Part shown: positions 9,915 through 18,576 of the stretch, one piece after another
Position numbering within the stretch: position 1 is the stretch's first letter
How the letters are laid out: each line of letters opens with the position of its first letter
Origin: Erwinia sp. ErVv1
GTDB taxonomy: Bacteria; Pseudomonadota; Gammaproteobacteria; Enterobacterales; Enterobacteriaceae
Direction of reading: 5' to 3'
NCBI RefSeq assembly: GCF_900068895.1
Contig: NZ_CDPK01000009.1
Coordinates: forward strand, 142,387-185,045
Length of the DNA stretch: 42,659 nt
The notes under the pieces: model-generated
Told to the model about the DNA's origin: nothing
What the model saw: the letters and a program-made list of their open reading frames with translations, nothing else
The model's database searches: none
Position numbers and translations under genes: made by a program

Positions 9915-10747
9915 CCCTGACAGAAGTGTTACTCAGTCCACTACAGTTTGATTTTATGCGCACGGCGCTGGCCATCTCGGTCATTGTCGCCATTCCCTGC
10001 GCCCTGCTCTCCAGCTTTATGGTGATCAAGGGCTGGTCGCTGATGGGCGATGCCATGAGTCACGCGGTGTTTCCCGGTGTGGTCATTGCCTGGATTATCG
10101 GCATTCCTCTCGCCATCGGCGCGTTTTGTGCCGGGCTGTTTTGCGCGCTGGCTACCGGCTACCTTCAGGAGAACAGCCGCATTAAGCAGGATACGGTGAT
10201 GGGTATCGTTTTCTCCGGGATGTTTGCCGCAGGCCTGATCGTCTATATTTCCGTGAAGTCTGAGGTGCACCTCGATCATATTTTGTTTGGCGATATGCTT
10301 GGCATCGCTTCACAGGATCTCTGGCAAAGCGGCCTCATCGCCTGCGCCATTGCGCTGATTGTCGGAACGAAATGGCGCGATCTGCTGCTGCATGCCTTTG
10401 ACCCACAGCAGGCTAAAGCCTGCGGGCTGAACACCTCGCTGCTGCACTACGGGCTGCTGAGTATGATTGCGCTGACCATTGTTGGAACGCTGAAAGCGGT
10501 GGGGATTGTTCTGTCGATCGCCTTGCTGATTGCGCCCGGCGCTATCGCTATTTTGCTGATGCGCCGCTTTTCGTCGGTGATGATCTGCGCCGTGCTGCTG
10601 TCGGTCACGGTGTGCTTTAGCGGCACTTACCTCTCCTTTTTCCTCGACAGCGCGCCAGGTCCAACCATCGTGCTCCTGTTCGCCATGCTGTTTATTGCGG
10701 CGTTTATCTTCTCGGTCCGTCGCGAACGGCACAGGACCCTGTGCTGA
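9911..10747 (+). CDS. sitD: SitD, Mn/Fe ABC transporter permease
   Basis: This 278-residue ABC-3 family permease is paralogous to SitC; both keep the KGWSL-GDA-SHA/S block (here VIKGWSLMGDAMSHAVFPGV) and the VGIVLSIALLIAPGAIAILL segment. About eight membrane spans are visible. It forms the SitCD channel. The start ATGA at 9911 overlaps the sitC stop, and the protein ends in a positively charged tail (SVRRERHRTLC). It is the last gene of the operon, followed by a hairpin at 10759-10780. Confidence 0.94.
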   Translation: MTLTEVLLSPLQFDFMRTALAISVIVAIPCALLSSFMVIKGWSLMGDAMSHAVFPGVVIAWIIGIPLAIGAFCAGLFCALATGYLQENSRIKQDTVMGIVFSGMFAAGLIVYISVKSEVHLDHILFGDMLGIASQDLWQSGLIACAIALIVGTKWRDLLLHAFDPQQAKACGLNTSLLHYGLLSMIALTIVGTLKAVGIVLSIALLIAPGAIAILLMRRFSSVMICAVLLSVTVCFSGTYLSFFLDSAPGPTIVLLFAMLFIAAFIFSVRRERHRTLC

Positions 10748-10758
10748 GTTATCAGACA

Positions 10759-10780
10759 GCGCTGCCCGTTGCGGCAGCGC
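10759..10780 (+). terminator. Terminator-like hairpin after sitD
   Basis: GCGCTGCC (10759-10766) pairs with GGCAGCGC (10773-10780) around a six-base loop and is followed by ATTTGAATG. It starts 12 bases after the sitD stop. The uridine run is short, so termination may be weak; it separates the sit operon from the convergent citT. Confidence 0.5.
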
Positions 10781-10853
10781 ATTTGAATGTCATCCCGTGG
10801 AACGGGGCACGGTGAACGTTGTGCTCACGGATTGGCGTCGGTGCGGCGGGAAC

Positions 10854-12314
10854 TCAGTACCACAGACGCAGAATCGGCCAGCCCACCAGCAGCAGTGCGG
10901 CGATGTAAACCACGCCGAGAATGCCGCCCAGACGCCAGTAGTCTTTCGACTTCACATAGCCACAGCCGTAGATGATGACGCCAGGACCGGTCGCGTAGGG
11001 CGTAAGCACGCCCATCAGGCCGATGGAGAGGACCAGCAGCATCGAGAGCTGCTCCATGGGAACGTCAAGACCTTTACCTACCGCCAGAATCACCGGCAAC
11101 AGCGTCGCCGTATGGGCGGAGAGGCTGGCAAAGAGGTAATGAGCAAAATAGAACACCAGCACTAAGGTGATGATGGTCATATCCGGCGAGAACCCGTCCA
11201 GATGGGTGCTCATGGTGGTGGCGAACCAGTCGATAAAACCGGATCGGGTCAGCCCACTGGCCATCACCACCAGCGTGGCGAGGTTGACCAGCGTATTCCA
11301 GGCGCTGGCGTAGCGGGTTATCTCCTTCCAGGCAACGACCTGGAAGACCAGCATCAGTGAGACTGCCAGCAAACAGACCGCCGTGGCATTCACCACTTTT
11401 CCGCCAAAGACCCACAGGCACAGGCTGAGCAGCACCAGCGCGATCAGGCTGTACTCTTTACGCGTCACCCTGCCCATCTCATGCAGTGCGCCACCGGCCC
11501 AGACCGCCACTTCATTGCTGTGCGTAACGCCGGGCTTATAGAGATACCAGGAGATAAGCGGTGCCACAATTAGCAGCAACAGTCCTACCGGCAGAAAGGC
11601 CAGGAACCACTGCATCCAGCTGATTTGCAGCCCGGCGATTTTATTGACAAACTCAATGCCCAGCACGTTTGGCGCTGCCCCGGTGATAAACATCGACGAG
11701 CTGAGGCTGGTTCCGACGACCATCATCCACATCAGGTAGCCGCCAATGCGGCGGGATGAGGGATCGTTCGGGAAGGAGTCAAACAGCGGCGGCAGATTTC
11801 TCACCACCGGAAAGACGGTGCCGCCGGTACGGGCGGTGTTGGAAGGGGTAAAGGGGGCCAGCAGAATATCGACGATAACCACGGCGTAGCCCAGCGTCAG
11901 CGTCCGTTTGCCCATAAATTTAACCATAAACAGGGCAATACGCCTGCCGAGTCCGGTAGATTCATAGCCCAGCGCAAAGATAAACGCACCGAATACCAGC
12001 CAGACCGTCGTGCTTGAAAACCCCGCCAGCCCCCATTTCAGCGCCTCTTTACCGGCGTTAAAGCCCGGTGCGGCCAGCTCCGCCGGGTCAAACAACACCC
12101 AGTCAGCGGCCAGCACGCTGGCCGTCACCGCAATAAAACTGACTGCCGTGGCCGGAACAGGCTCCAGGATCATCCCGACGATCATGGCAACGAAGATGGC
12201 GAAAAAATACCAGGCCTGGGGAGGCATACCCGAGGGGACAGGTAGCAGTAAAATTGCGGCCAGCACCACCAGCGGTGCCAGGGATTTCATTATTTTCGAA
12301 GTTAACTCAGACAT
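10854..12314 (-). CDS. citT: CitT, citrate/succinate antiporter
   Basis: This 486-residue inner-membrane transporter of the DASS family (INDY type) exchanges external citrate for succinate during anaerobic citrate fermentation. It follows E. coli CitT (about 487 residues) closely by memory: PPQAWYFFAIFVAMIVGMILEPVPA, KWGLAGFSSTTVWLVFGAFIF, LLAPFTPSNTARTGGTVFPV (the family SNT motif), ITGAAPNVLG and ATGPGVIIYGCGYVKS. About twelve hydrophobic segments are visible. The ATG at 12314 has AAGGAG seven bases upstream. It is the last gene of citCDEFXGT, 32 bases after citG. Confidence 0.95.
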   Translation of the reverse strand: MSELTSKIMKSLAPLVVLAAILLLPVPSGMPPQAWYFFAIFVAMIVGMILEPVPATAVSFIAVTASVLAADWVLFDPAELAAPGFNAGKEALKWGLAGFSSTTVWLVFGAFIFALGYESTGLGRRIALFMVKFMGKRTLTLGYAVVIVDILLAPFTPSNTARTGGTVFPVVRNLPPLFDSFPNDPSSRRIGGYLMWMMVVGTSLSSSMFITGAAPNVLGIEFVNKIAGLQISWMQWFLAFLPVGLLLLIVAPLISWYLYKPGVTHSNEVAVWAGGALHEMGRVTRKEYSLIALVLLSLCLWVFGGKVVNATAVCLLAVSLMLVFQVVAWKEITRYASAWNTLVNLATLVVMASGLTRSGFIDWFATTMSTHLDGFSPDMTIITLVLVFYFAHYLFASLSAHTATLLPVILAVGKGLDVPMEQLSMLLVLSIGLMGVLTPYATGPGVIIYGCGYVKSKDYWRLGGILGVVYIAALLLVGWPILRLWY

Positions 12315-12346
12315 TTAGCCTCTCCTTAGGCGACCCTCCGGGGTCA

Positions 12347-13423
12347 TCAACACTGCGGCAAACGGGCCAGCAGCCAGCTTACTATCAGTAAATCTGCGCT
12401 CCCGCCGGGGCTGAGATGACGGGCGATGCAGGCATCGTCGAATTTTTCTAACGCCCTGGTGGCTGCCTGTGCATGGCAATGCTTTCCTGTTCCTGCCTGC
12501 GTATGGCAATGCTTTCCTGTACCTGCCTGCGCTTGGCCGCTCTCTCTTTGTGCCAGCAGAGCCGACGACGCCTGCTGTAGCCAGCGCAGCCCGGTCATAC
12601 CTCCGCGAGACACCACGTTGGTATCCGCGTTATGCGCCATTAGCCATAACAGGCAGTCCGTGAGCGCGGCCTGTTCGTCCCAGCCGTTCTCTCTGCGCTG
12701 GCGCAGCAGGGGGAGCGCGCCATTCATCACCAGCGGAAATCCGGCTTCGGCCTCCCCCCGCGCACCGCGTAGCCCGCAGGCCGCAAACAGGCGCTGGCCT
12801 GCCGTTTTTCCGGGGTTGTTATGTTCCAGCTCCCGGGACACCAACCCCTGACAGAGGGCTGCCACTCCGGCACACAGCGCCGGTGCAGTCACCGGCCGCC
12901 GCTGCTGATAAAGCCGTCCAAATACCGAGCACAGCAGCGCCAGTGAAAAAATCGTCCCCTTGTGGGTATTCACCCCGCCCGTAGCCTGGAACATATGCGT
13001 TTCACACGCCATTCCCACCGGACGCAGGCGCGCCAATAGCTGCTCTTCCGGCAGCATGGCATCTTCCCTGCCCTGGTTAATGAAAACGGGAAACCATGCG
13101 CCAATCGCGGCGGCGCTGCGCCGGAATGTGCCGATATCCATATCGCGATGCGCACCGCTGTTGCGGCAGTCAACCAGGCCGGGCTTAGGCGTCAGCGTCA
13201 CCTCCGCCAGTAATGCCCGCACGGCATCGGCAGCAAACTGAGCGGGATCCGGGGGGCTGCCCCCCGCATCCGTAGCCAGCAGCTCAGGCTGCGGCAACGT
13301 GACAACGGCATCCGTAGTAAAGCGTTCAGGATGCGGCAACGTGACAACGGCATCCGTAGCCAGCAGCTCAGGCTGCGGCAACGCATCAACGATGCCCGGA
13401 CGATCATAGAGTACAGGCTGCAT
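12347..13423 (-). CDS. citG: CitG, triphosphoribosyl-dephospho-CoA synthase, with repeat expansions
   Basis: CitG makes 2'-(5''-triphosphoribosyl)-3'-dephospho-CoA, the precursor of the citrate lyase prosthetic group. Core motifs are EVTLTPKPGLVDCRNSGAHRDM, ATGGVNTHKGTIFSLALLC, GARGEAEAGFPLVM, NADTNVVSRGG and the C-terminal LSPGGSADLLIVSWLLA. At 358 residues it is about 65 longer than E. coli CitG. Two in-frame expansions account for this: three copies of a 14-residue LPQPELL-ATDAVVT unit near residues 11-55, and two copies of a 10-residue GTGKHCH-type unit in a linker near residues 298-320. The start at 13423 overlaps the end of citX by 20 bases, and AGGCGGG precedes it. The catalytic core looks intact, so the protein is probably active. 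Confidence 0.9.
   Translation of the reverse strand: MQPVLYDRPGIVDALPQPELLATDAVVTLPHPERFTTDAVVTLPQPELLATDAGGSPPDPAQFAADAVRALLAEVTLTPKPGLVDCRNSGAHRDMDIGTFRRSAAAIGAWFPVFINQGREDAMLPEEQLLARLRPVGMACETHMFQATGGVNTHKGTIFSLALLCSVFGRLYQQRRPVTAPALCAGVAALCQGLVSRELEHNNPGKTAGQRLFAACGLRGARGEAEAGFPLVMNGALPLLRQRRENGWDEQAALTDCLLWLMAHNADTNVVSRGGMTGLRWLQQASSALLAQRESGQAQAGTGKHCHTQAGTGKHCHAQAATRALEKFDDACIARHLSPGGSADLLIVSWLLARLPQC
12471..12530. repeat. Two 30-bp tandem repeats inside citG
   Basis: Units at 12471-12500 and 12501-12530 differ at only a few positions and are flanked by partial copies. They add ten residues each (AQAGTGKHCH type), in frame, in a linker of CitG just before the conserved ALEKFDDACI region. 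Confidence 0.85.
13266..13391. repeat. Three 42-bp tandem repeats inside citG
   Basis: Units begin at 13266, 13308 and 13350, each with GCATCCGTAG and GCGGCAACG landmarks. Units one and three are nearly identical, while unit two has several substitutions. Each encodes 14 residues in the CitG frame near the N-terminus, and the length is a multiple of three, so the frame is kept. Confidence 0.9.
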
Positions 13424-13979
13424 CTGCCCGCCTGATTATCTCTGCCAGAAGTTCAGCCTGGCTGTGCGTCCGCTGCCTGGCACAGACGCTGGCGGGCAGC
13501 GAGCACAACAGGCACTGACGTTCAGCCAGCTGGCTGGTCCGTCGGGACAGAATGCATCCGTCCGTGGTCAGGACATCAATGTCCCAGAGTCGTCCGACAG
13601 GAGAATCTGACTCCCGCGCCACCGCCCATTGTTTTACCTCTTTCGCATCAGCCTGTATCGACCAAAACCCCTCGCAGCCCGTCGCCAGCGCAAACGCGTC
13701 TCCCCGAAGAAAATGCCCTGCCAGCGGCTGACCCGCCTGCTGGATCTGCGTCCAGCCGGCGTTGAATATCCGACGGGTCAGCGCGCTGTCTTTAATCGGG
13801 CCAGGCATCACGACGGTCAGCACCAGCAGCGTGACCCGATGCTGCTTTAGCCACTGCTGCTGACGCGCCTGGCGGTTATCGCGGCTGGCGAGCAGTTCCG
13901 TCAGGCTGATGGCGCGCCCGGTAGCCTGTGCCGGGATCGTTGCCTGCCCGACGTTATTCAGCAATTTGATGCACCACAT
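13404..13979 (-). CDS. citX: CitX, apo-citrate lyase phosphoribosyl-dephospho-CoA transferase
   Basis: CitX attaches the prosthetic group made by CitG to the acyl carrier subunit CitD. The 191-residue protein shows SLTELLASRDNRQARQQQWL, VVMPGPIKDSALTRRIFN, GRLWDIDVLTTDGCILSRR and ERQCLLCSLPASVCARQRTHS, all in family order. The ATG at 13979 was preferred over a TTG just before it; both lie inside the end of citF (overlap about 26 bases), which implies translational coupling. The N-terminal extension ([15 protein letters not shown]) before the family start is short and may be an annotation choice. Confidence 0.93.
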   Translation of the reverse strand: MWCIKLLNNVGQATIPAQATGRAISLTELLASRDNRQARQQQWLKQHRVTLLVLTVVMPGPIKDSALTRRIFNAGWTQIQQAGQPLAGHFLRGDAFALATGCEGFWSIQADAKEVKQWAVARESDSPVGRLWDIDVLTTDGCILSRRTSQLAERQCLLCSLPASVCARQRTHSQAELLAEIIRRADAACTL

Positions 13980-15459
13980 CAATCACCGAGCCATCGCGGT
14001 AGCGCACGACCGCTACCACATTGTCGGTAAACGCGACAGGCCGCGGATCGCCCGTCAGCAGCCTTGCCCGCTCATAAAGCCACTGGATAGTGACCAGCTC
14101 AATGCCCCGATCGCGTAGGCGCTGCGCCAGCGCCGGACGGGAAGGATTAACCGCCGTGCCATGGTCGGTGACCAGGATATCAATGCCCGAACCCGGCGTA
14201 ATGCAGGTCGTTACCGCCTCCACCACGGTAGGCATACGCCCGCGCACCAGCGGAGCAACAACGATCGCCAGCTCCGCGGCGGCGGCGGTATCGCAGTGGC
14301 CGCCGGAAGCGCCACGGATCACACCGTCGGAGCCGGTGAGAACGTTAACGTTAAAGCCCGTATCAATCTCCAGCGCGCTGAGCACCACCACGTCAAGCCG
14401 ATCGACCACCGCCCCTTTGGAGTAAAAGTCAGCGTACTGGCTGGCGCTGATTTCAATGTGGCCCGGGTTGCGGGCCAGCGACATCGCGGCCTTACGGTCA
14501 AAGCTCTGCACGTCCAGCAGGCTGCCGATCAGTCCCTGCTCATGCAGTTCCACCAGGGCTGAACTGATGCCTCCCAGCGCAAAGGCCGCGTGGATCCCTC
14601 GCGCACGCATTTTATCGGCCAGAAAACGGGTGACCGCCAGCGAAGCACCGCCGCTGCCAGTTTGCAGAGAGAAACCCTCGATAAGTGAGCCGGATGCCGC
14701 AATCACCTCTGCCGCACGTCGTGCAATCAGTAGCTCACGCGGATTGGAGGTGATGCGCGTGGTATCGGCCCCAATTTTGTCGGCATCCCCCACCCGCGCC
14801 AGACGGACAATCAGGTCAACCCGATCCTGGGTCAGGCTGGCAGGAGAATGCGGATAAGGCAGTATCGCTTCGGTAAGCAATACCACCCTGTCCGCGAACT
14901 GCGCATCAACCTGGGCATAACCGAGCGAGCCGCAGCAGGCCTCACCGCTGTAGCCATTCGCATTGCCGTATTCATCACAGCCCGGCACCGCCAGGAAAGC
15001 GACATCAATATGCAGCTCGCCAGACGCGATCAGATTGACCCGCCCGCCGTGCGAATGGATCTGTACCGGCTCGCGCAGCAGACCCCGCGATATCGCCTCC
15101 GCCAGCGGTCCACGCAGGCCTGACGTGTAGATGCGGCTCACCACACCGCTGCGAATATGCGCGATCAGTGGCGCATGACAGTCGCTGAGCGAGCTGGAGG
15201 CCAGGGTCAGATTGCGCAGCCCCATCTCCGCCAGCGTGTCCATCACCTGGTTAAGCGCAAGATCGCCATTGCGGTAGGCGTGATGAAAAGAGAGGGTCAT
15301 GCCATCCTGCAATCCACTGCGGCGGACAGATTCCTGGAGAGAGGCGCAGCGCTTCATATCGGCAGGTTTTATTGCCCGCTGCTCTGCTTTTACCGCATCC
15401 TGGAAAAGCATAACTTCTGGCCGTGAGGGCAAAGTCATCAAACGTTGTTGTCGGTTCAT
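13954..15459 (-). CDS. citF: CitF, citrate lyase alpha subunit
   Basis: The 501-residue alpha subunit is a citrate:acetyl-ACP transferase, the first step of the citrate lyase cycle that splits citrate to acetate and oxaloacetate. Conserved stretches are [69 protein letters not shown] and [27 protein letters not shown]. Length is close to E. coli CitF (about 510). The ATG at 15459 sits four bases inside the end of citE (15456), so the two are coupled. CitF works in a complex with CitD and CitE in the cytoplasm. Confidence 0.96.
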   Translation of the reverse strand: MNRQQRLMTLPSRPEVMLFQDAVKAEQRAIKPADMKRCASLQESVRRSGLQDGMTLSFHHAYRNGDLALNQVMDTLAEMGLRNLTLASSSLSDCHAPLIAHIRSGVVSRIYTSGLRGPLAEAISRGLLREPVQIHSHGGRVNLIASGELHIDVAFLAVPGCDEYGNANGYSGEACCGSLGYAQVDAQFADRVVLLTEAILPYPHSPASLTQDRVDLIVRLARVGDADKIGADTTRITSNPRELLIARRAAEVIAASGSLIEGFSLQTGSGGASLAVTRFLADKMRARGIHAAFALGGISSALVELHEQGLIGSLLDVQSFDRKAAMSLARNPGHIEISASQYADFYSKGAVVDRLDVVVLSALEIDTGFNVNVLTGSDGVIRGASGGHCDTAAAAELAIVVAPLVRGRMPTVVEAVTTCITPGSGIDILVTDHGTAVNPSRPALAQRLRDRGIELVTIQWLYERARLLTGDPRPVAFTDNVVAVVRYRDGSVIDVVHQIAE

Positions 15460-16373
15460 CGGGTCTCCTTACTGTCGCTCTCTTCCTGATGCAGCCCGGA
15501 AAGCGCTGCCCTCTCCAGCACCAGCCGGGCGCGTTCAATCACCGGGCTGTCGATCATTTTGCCATTGAGCGAAACCACGCCCCGCCCTTCCCGCTCAGCG
15601 GCGGCGGCGGCGTCTATAACCTGCTGTGCATGGTCAGCTTCGCGGGCGGTGGGCGCGTAGAGGTTGTGGAGCAGCGCGATCTGCCGGGGATTAATCAGGG
15701 ATTTCCCATCGAAACCCAGCTGCTTAATCAGAGCGGCTTCGCGCAGGAAGCCCGCATCATTGCTGGCGTCAGAGTAGACCGTATCAAAGGCCTGGATACC
15801 GGCTGCGCGGGCAGCCTGGAGGAGGGTGCAGCGAGCGAAAAGCAGCTCAGTGCCTTCAGGCGAACGTTCGGTTCGCAGATCCCTGACGTAATCCTCTGCG
15901 CCAAGCGCGAGGCCCATTAATCGCGGTGATGACTGTGCTATCTCCACCGCATTGGTTATCCCCTCTGCGGATTCAATCGCCGCCAGCAGGCCCGTGCTGC
16001 CCTGCTGACGCCCGCAGGCGGTTTCAATGGCGCCGATGGCCTGCGCCATATCCAGCACATCCTGTGCACGATCGGTTTTTGGCAGGCGCACGATATCAGC
16101 CCCTCCCCGTACCACGGCCTGTAAGTCTGCCAGGCCATAAGGACTATCCAGGCCATTTACCCGAACGAGGGTTTCCACCTGCTGGTAGAGGGGATGCTGC
16201 AACGCATGGTAAACCAGCCGCCGTGCGGCATCCTTTTCACGAAGAATAACGGAGTCTTCCAGGTCGAACATCAGCGCATCTGCCTGATAGATAAAGGCGT
16301 TGCTGATCATGGCGGCGTTGGCACCGGGAACAAACAGCATACTTCGCCGGACGCGTGGCTTAAGCTTCATCAT
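15456..16373 (-). CDS. citE: CitE, citrate lyase beta subunit
   Basis: The 305-residue beta subunit (citryl-ACP lyase) is a CitE-fold TIM barrel that cleaves citryl-ACP to acetyl-ACP and oxaloacetate. Visible signatures are [25 protein letters not shown] (Mg-site acidic residues), [38 protein letters not shown] and [16 protein letters not shown]. The start at 16373 overlaps citD by 14 bases, and the end overlaps citF by four bases, as is usual in cit operons where subunit stoichiometry matters. Confidence 0.96.
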   Translation of the reverse strand: MMKLKPRVRRSMLFVPGANAAMISNAFIYQADALMFDLEDSVILREKDAARRLVYHALQHPLYQQVETLVRVNGLDSPYGLADLQAVVRGGADIVRLPKTDRAQDVLDMAQAIGAIETACGRQQGSTGLLAAIESAEGITNAVEIAQSSPRLMGLALGAEDYVRDLRTERSPEGTELLFARCTLLQAARAAGIQAFDTVYSDASNDAGFLREAALIKQLGFDGKSLINPRQIALLHNLYAPTAREADHAQQVIDAAAAAEREGRGVVSLNGKMIDSPVIERARLVLERAALSGLHQEESDSKETR

Positions 16374-16665
16374 GACTCACCTCCCATGGGAGGGTTTCAA
16401 GCCCGCTGGCGCGCATCAGCGCCGTTTCCATTCGCGCACGGATCACACAGTCCAGCGCACCTTTATCATCAACTATCACCTGCACCGGCTCAACCCGATA
16501 GCGCCTCAGCAGCTGAAGCAGCGTCTGTCGAATGGCTTCGCCAAACTGCTTTTCCACGCTGCTGGCAATCAGTAAATCGTGCTGTGCACCCTCCGCAGGC
16601 GCAATGCGGACCATCACATCGCTGGACTCAAGCGTTCCGGCCATGGCTTCCCTGATTATTTTCAT
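16360..16665 (-). CDS. citD: CitD, citrate lyase acyl carrier protein (gamma subunit)
   Basis: This 101-residue acyl carrier subunit carries the covalent phosphoribosyl-dephospho-CoA arm on Ser14 of AGTLESSD, which CitX attaches and CitC acetylates. The body [37 protein letters not shown] and PWE near the C-terminus match the family, and the length matches the usual 98 residues. It lies between citC (29-bp gap) and citE (overlap). Confidence 0.95.
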   Translation of the reverse strand: MKIIREAMAGTLESSDVMVRIAPAEGAQHDLLIASSVEKQFGEAIRQTLLQLLRRYRVEPVQVIVDDKGALDCVIRARMETALMRASGLETLPWEVSHDEA

Positions 16666-16694
16666 TCCGTCCTCTGATTATCTGGCTTTCTGTT

Positions 16695-17735
16695 TTACGT
16701 CGCGGCAGTTTTCTGACCTTTTGCCAGCAGGCGTTCTAAATAGTGTTGTGTTGCTTCCGGCACCAGCGGTGAAATAGCCTGCATATTACCGGCGGGCAGC
16801 AGTTTCCTTACCCATGAGGCCGAGACAGGCGTCCCTTTATATTTCAGCCGTTCAATTTCAACCCGTTCTATGGGCGGTGCCGTTAATAAAGGCGTCTTTA
16901 GCCAGTAATGCATATCGCGGTTATACTTTTCCGTCACGGCACAAAAAGGTTCACTCCCCACAAAGCGATGAGTAATGCCCAGGGCGGGAGCCAGAGACTG
17001 TCGGAATATTTTTAGGTCGATCTCGGTATAGCAATTATCGACGATGCCTTTTTCTTTAATGAAATAGCAGGGGAAAGTGGCCCGTGAAATTATATATTGT
17101 GAGCCCTCATGGATTGTCAGATTGGTTATACCGTGCGTTCCGGCCACAACCAGATCAAACCTGTCCTGATAGCGAAAGCGGGAGGTATCTTCTCTGACCA
17201 GGAACAGATGTAACCAGTTACAGGCCGCCGCCGCCTGCTGCACCAGATACTGATGCCCGCGGGTGAAGGGGTTGGCGTTCATCACAATAGCGCCAATTTT
17301 CTTACCGGGTTTTCGCAGATGCGCAAGCCGCGCAGCATACTGGGCCAGCCGACAGGGACTGTTTTCCATCAGTACCATCACCCCCGGTACGCGGGCGACA
17401 GGGTAGAATCCGCACTGCCGAAACAAAGACTCATTTTGCGTGCTCGTACAGAGAAACAGCTGAGTCTGGTTCATCTCCCAGGCCAGGTTAACCAGCTCAG
17501 TGGCGAGGCTCAACCCCAGCCCTTCACCACGTAATTCTGGCGAGACGGCGACACACTTAATGATATTGTCAGCGATGCCGCCGCAGGCCACCAGCCTGCC
17601 CGCCTGCGTGGCGGTCACAAACACCCTGATGGTCCTGTCGATGCTCAGATCACTTTCACGCAGAAAGGTTTTTATTGCCGAAACGGTGCGTTCGTCAGTC
17701 CGGTATACCCGATTAAATACCACATGACTATCCAT
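16695..17735 (-). CDS. citC: CitC, [citrate (pro-3S)-lyase] ligase
   Basis: CitC activates citrate lyase by ATP-dependent acetylation of the CitD prosthetic group. The N-terminal half is GNAT-like (IKCVAVSPELRGEGLGLSLATELVNLA). The C-terminal half is a nucleotidyltransferase with the HxGH-type motif in MNANPFTRGHQYL and conserved RATFPCYFIKEKGIVDNCYTEIDLKIFRQSLAPALGITHRFVG. The ATG at 17735 (MDSHVVFNRVYR) aligns with the E. coli N-terminus; a TTG at 17792 would add 19 unsupported residues. The ribosome site is poor. It is the first gene of citCDEFXGT. No CitA/CitB two-component pair lies upstream, unlike in E. coli and Klebsiella. Confidence 0.94.
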   Translation of the reverse strand: MDSHVVFNRVYRTDERTVSAIKTFLRESDLSIDRTIRVFVTATQAGRLVACGGIADNIIKCVAVSPELRGEGLGLSLATELVNLAWEMNQTQLFLCTSTQNESLFRQCGFYPVARVPGVMVLMENSPCRLAQYAARLAHLRKPGKKIGAIVMNANPFTRGHQYLVQQAAAACNWLHLFLVREDTSRFRYQDRFDLVVAGTHGITNLTIHEGSQYIISRATFPCYFIKEKGIVDNCYTEIDLKIFRQSLAPALGITHRFVGSEPFCAVTEKYNRDMHYWLKTPLLTAPPIERVEIERLKYKGTPVSASWVRKLLPAGNMQAISPLVPEATQHYLERLLAKGQKTAAT

Positions 17736-17863
17736 AATAATGTTACTACACCCCGTAATAAATAATAAATTCCCATCATCGGGAATAATCAAGCAGGTAA
17801 TACAGGAAAAATATCCTTGTAAAATTAAACATCAGGGATAGTAAACAATTATAAATTTTCTTT

Positions 17864-17879
17864 GGTGATCAAATTCACA
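17864..17879. promoter_or_regulatory. CRP site upstream of citC
   Basis: GGTGA-TCAAAT-TCACA matches nine of the ten key bases of the CRP consensus TGTGA-N6-TCACA. It lies 129 bases before the citC ATG, a suitable distance for activation. Catabolite control of citrate fermentation operons is known in Klebsiella; here it is inferred. Confidence 0.6.
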
Positions 17880-18017
17880 CTTCGCATTTAATCTCGCACA
17901 CCTGAAGGGAATATCACAGACACCCCTGGATTTAATTATAATTAAACAACCAAAAGGAACGCCGCATTAACCACACCTGCACATTGAATATAAAATTTAA
18001 ACATGCATAGTTATTTT

Positions 18018-18090
18018 ACCCTTTCGGGGTAAGCGCCATGAGACGGTATTGAGCGCAAATCTTATCTTTAAGGTTTGTGCTGTTTAGTTT
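18018..18090 (+). ncRNA. Possible small RNA with terminator hairpin
   Basis: A 13-bp stem with two G-U pairs (AGCGCAAATCTTA, 18052-18064, with TAAGGTTTGTGCT, 18069-18081) closes a TCTT loop and is followed by GTTTAGTTTC. Upstream are a smaller hairpin (TTACCC/GGGTAA, 18016-18032) and a weak promoter (TTGAAT 17984-17989, 16-bp spacer, CATAGT 18006-18011). No reading frame ends nearby that would need this terminator. A small RNA of about 70 nt is possible; the 5' end is a guess. Confidence 0.25.
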
Positions 18091-18576
18091 CCCCCCTCCT
18101 ATCCAATGAAGCACCAGGGTCGATTGTCTCCTCTGGAAAGCGTGCATAGCAGTATACTAAACCAGCAATTGACAGGCGCGGCGCGAGGGTTCTATCGGCC
18201 GCGGTAAGACTGGAATACTCAGTCGTTCTGTTAGATTCAGGACGATGCAGTTACATAAACCTAAAAGGAATAACGCATCCCGCCCCTGACACTTCCCCGA
18301 GACCCGCTGGCATTCATACAATTTAGCAATTTTCTTAGTTTTTTATAACTTATTAAGCCTGAGAAAACGGTATAATTTATTAATCACTGCTGAGGTTTCA
18401 CCATTGCGACGTTATTCGCTTACAGGTCGCAGATAAACCCTGAATAAACAAAACTGAGATAGCCCAACCAATGATATACAGCACAGCGACCTCAAAGCAT
18501 AAAGCGGCATTAATAGCAAACCTTAATATTTAATGAAACTTATCAATTTCTGATCTTACATCACGGAGAAGTCCCG

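Larger units (their letters stand above)
17736..18576. other. AT-rich non-coding spacer between citC and the MarT-like gene
   Basis: This 841-bp stretch has no convincing gene. It holds a CRP site near the citC side, a possible small RNA with a strong terminator hairpin around 18018-18090, a short GACTG/CAGTC dyad near 18208-18224 and a GC-rich island near 18175-18205. In other enterics this is where divergent citAB starts; no trace of it was seen. Confidence 0.6.

Noticed and set aside
13266-13391. CRISPR-like appearance of repeats near the citG start
   Set aside because: Units are directly adjacent, with no spacers, and are multiples of three within a coding frame, so they are coding tandem repeats.
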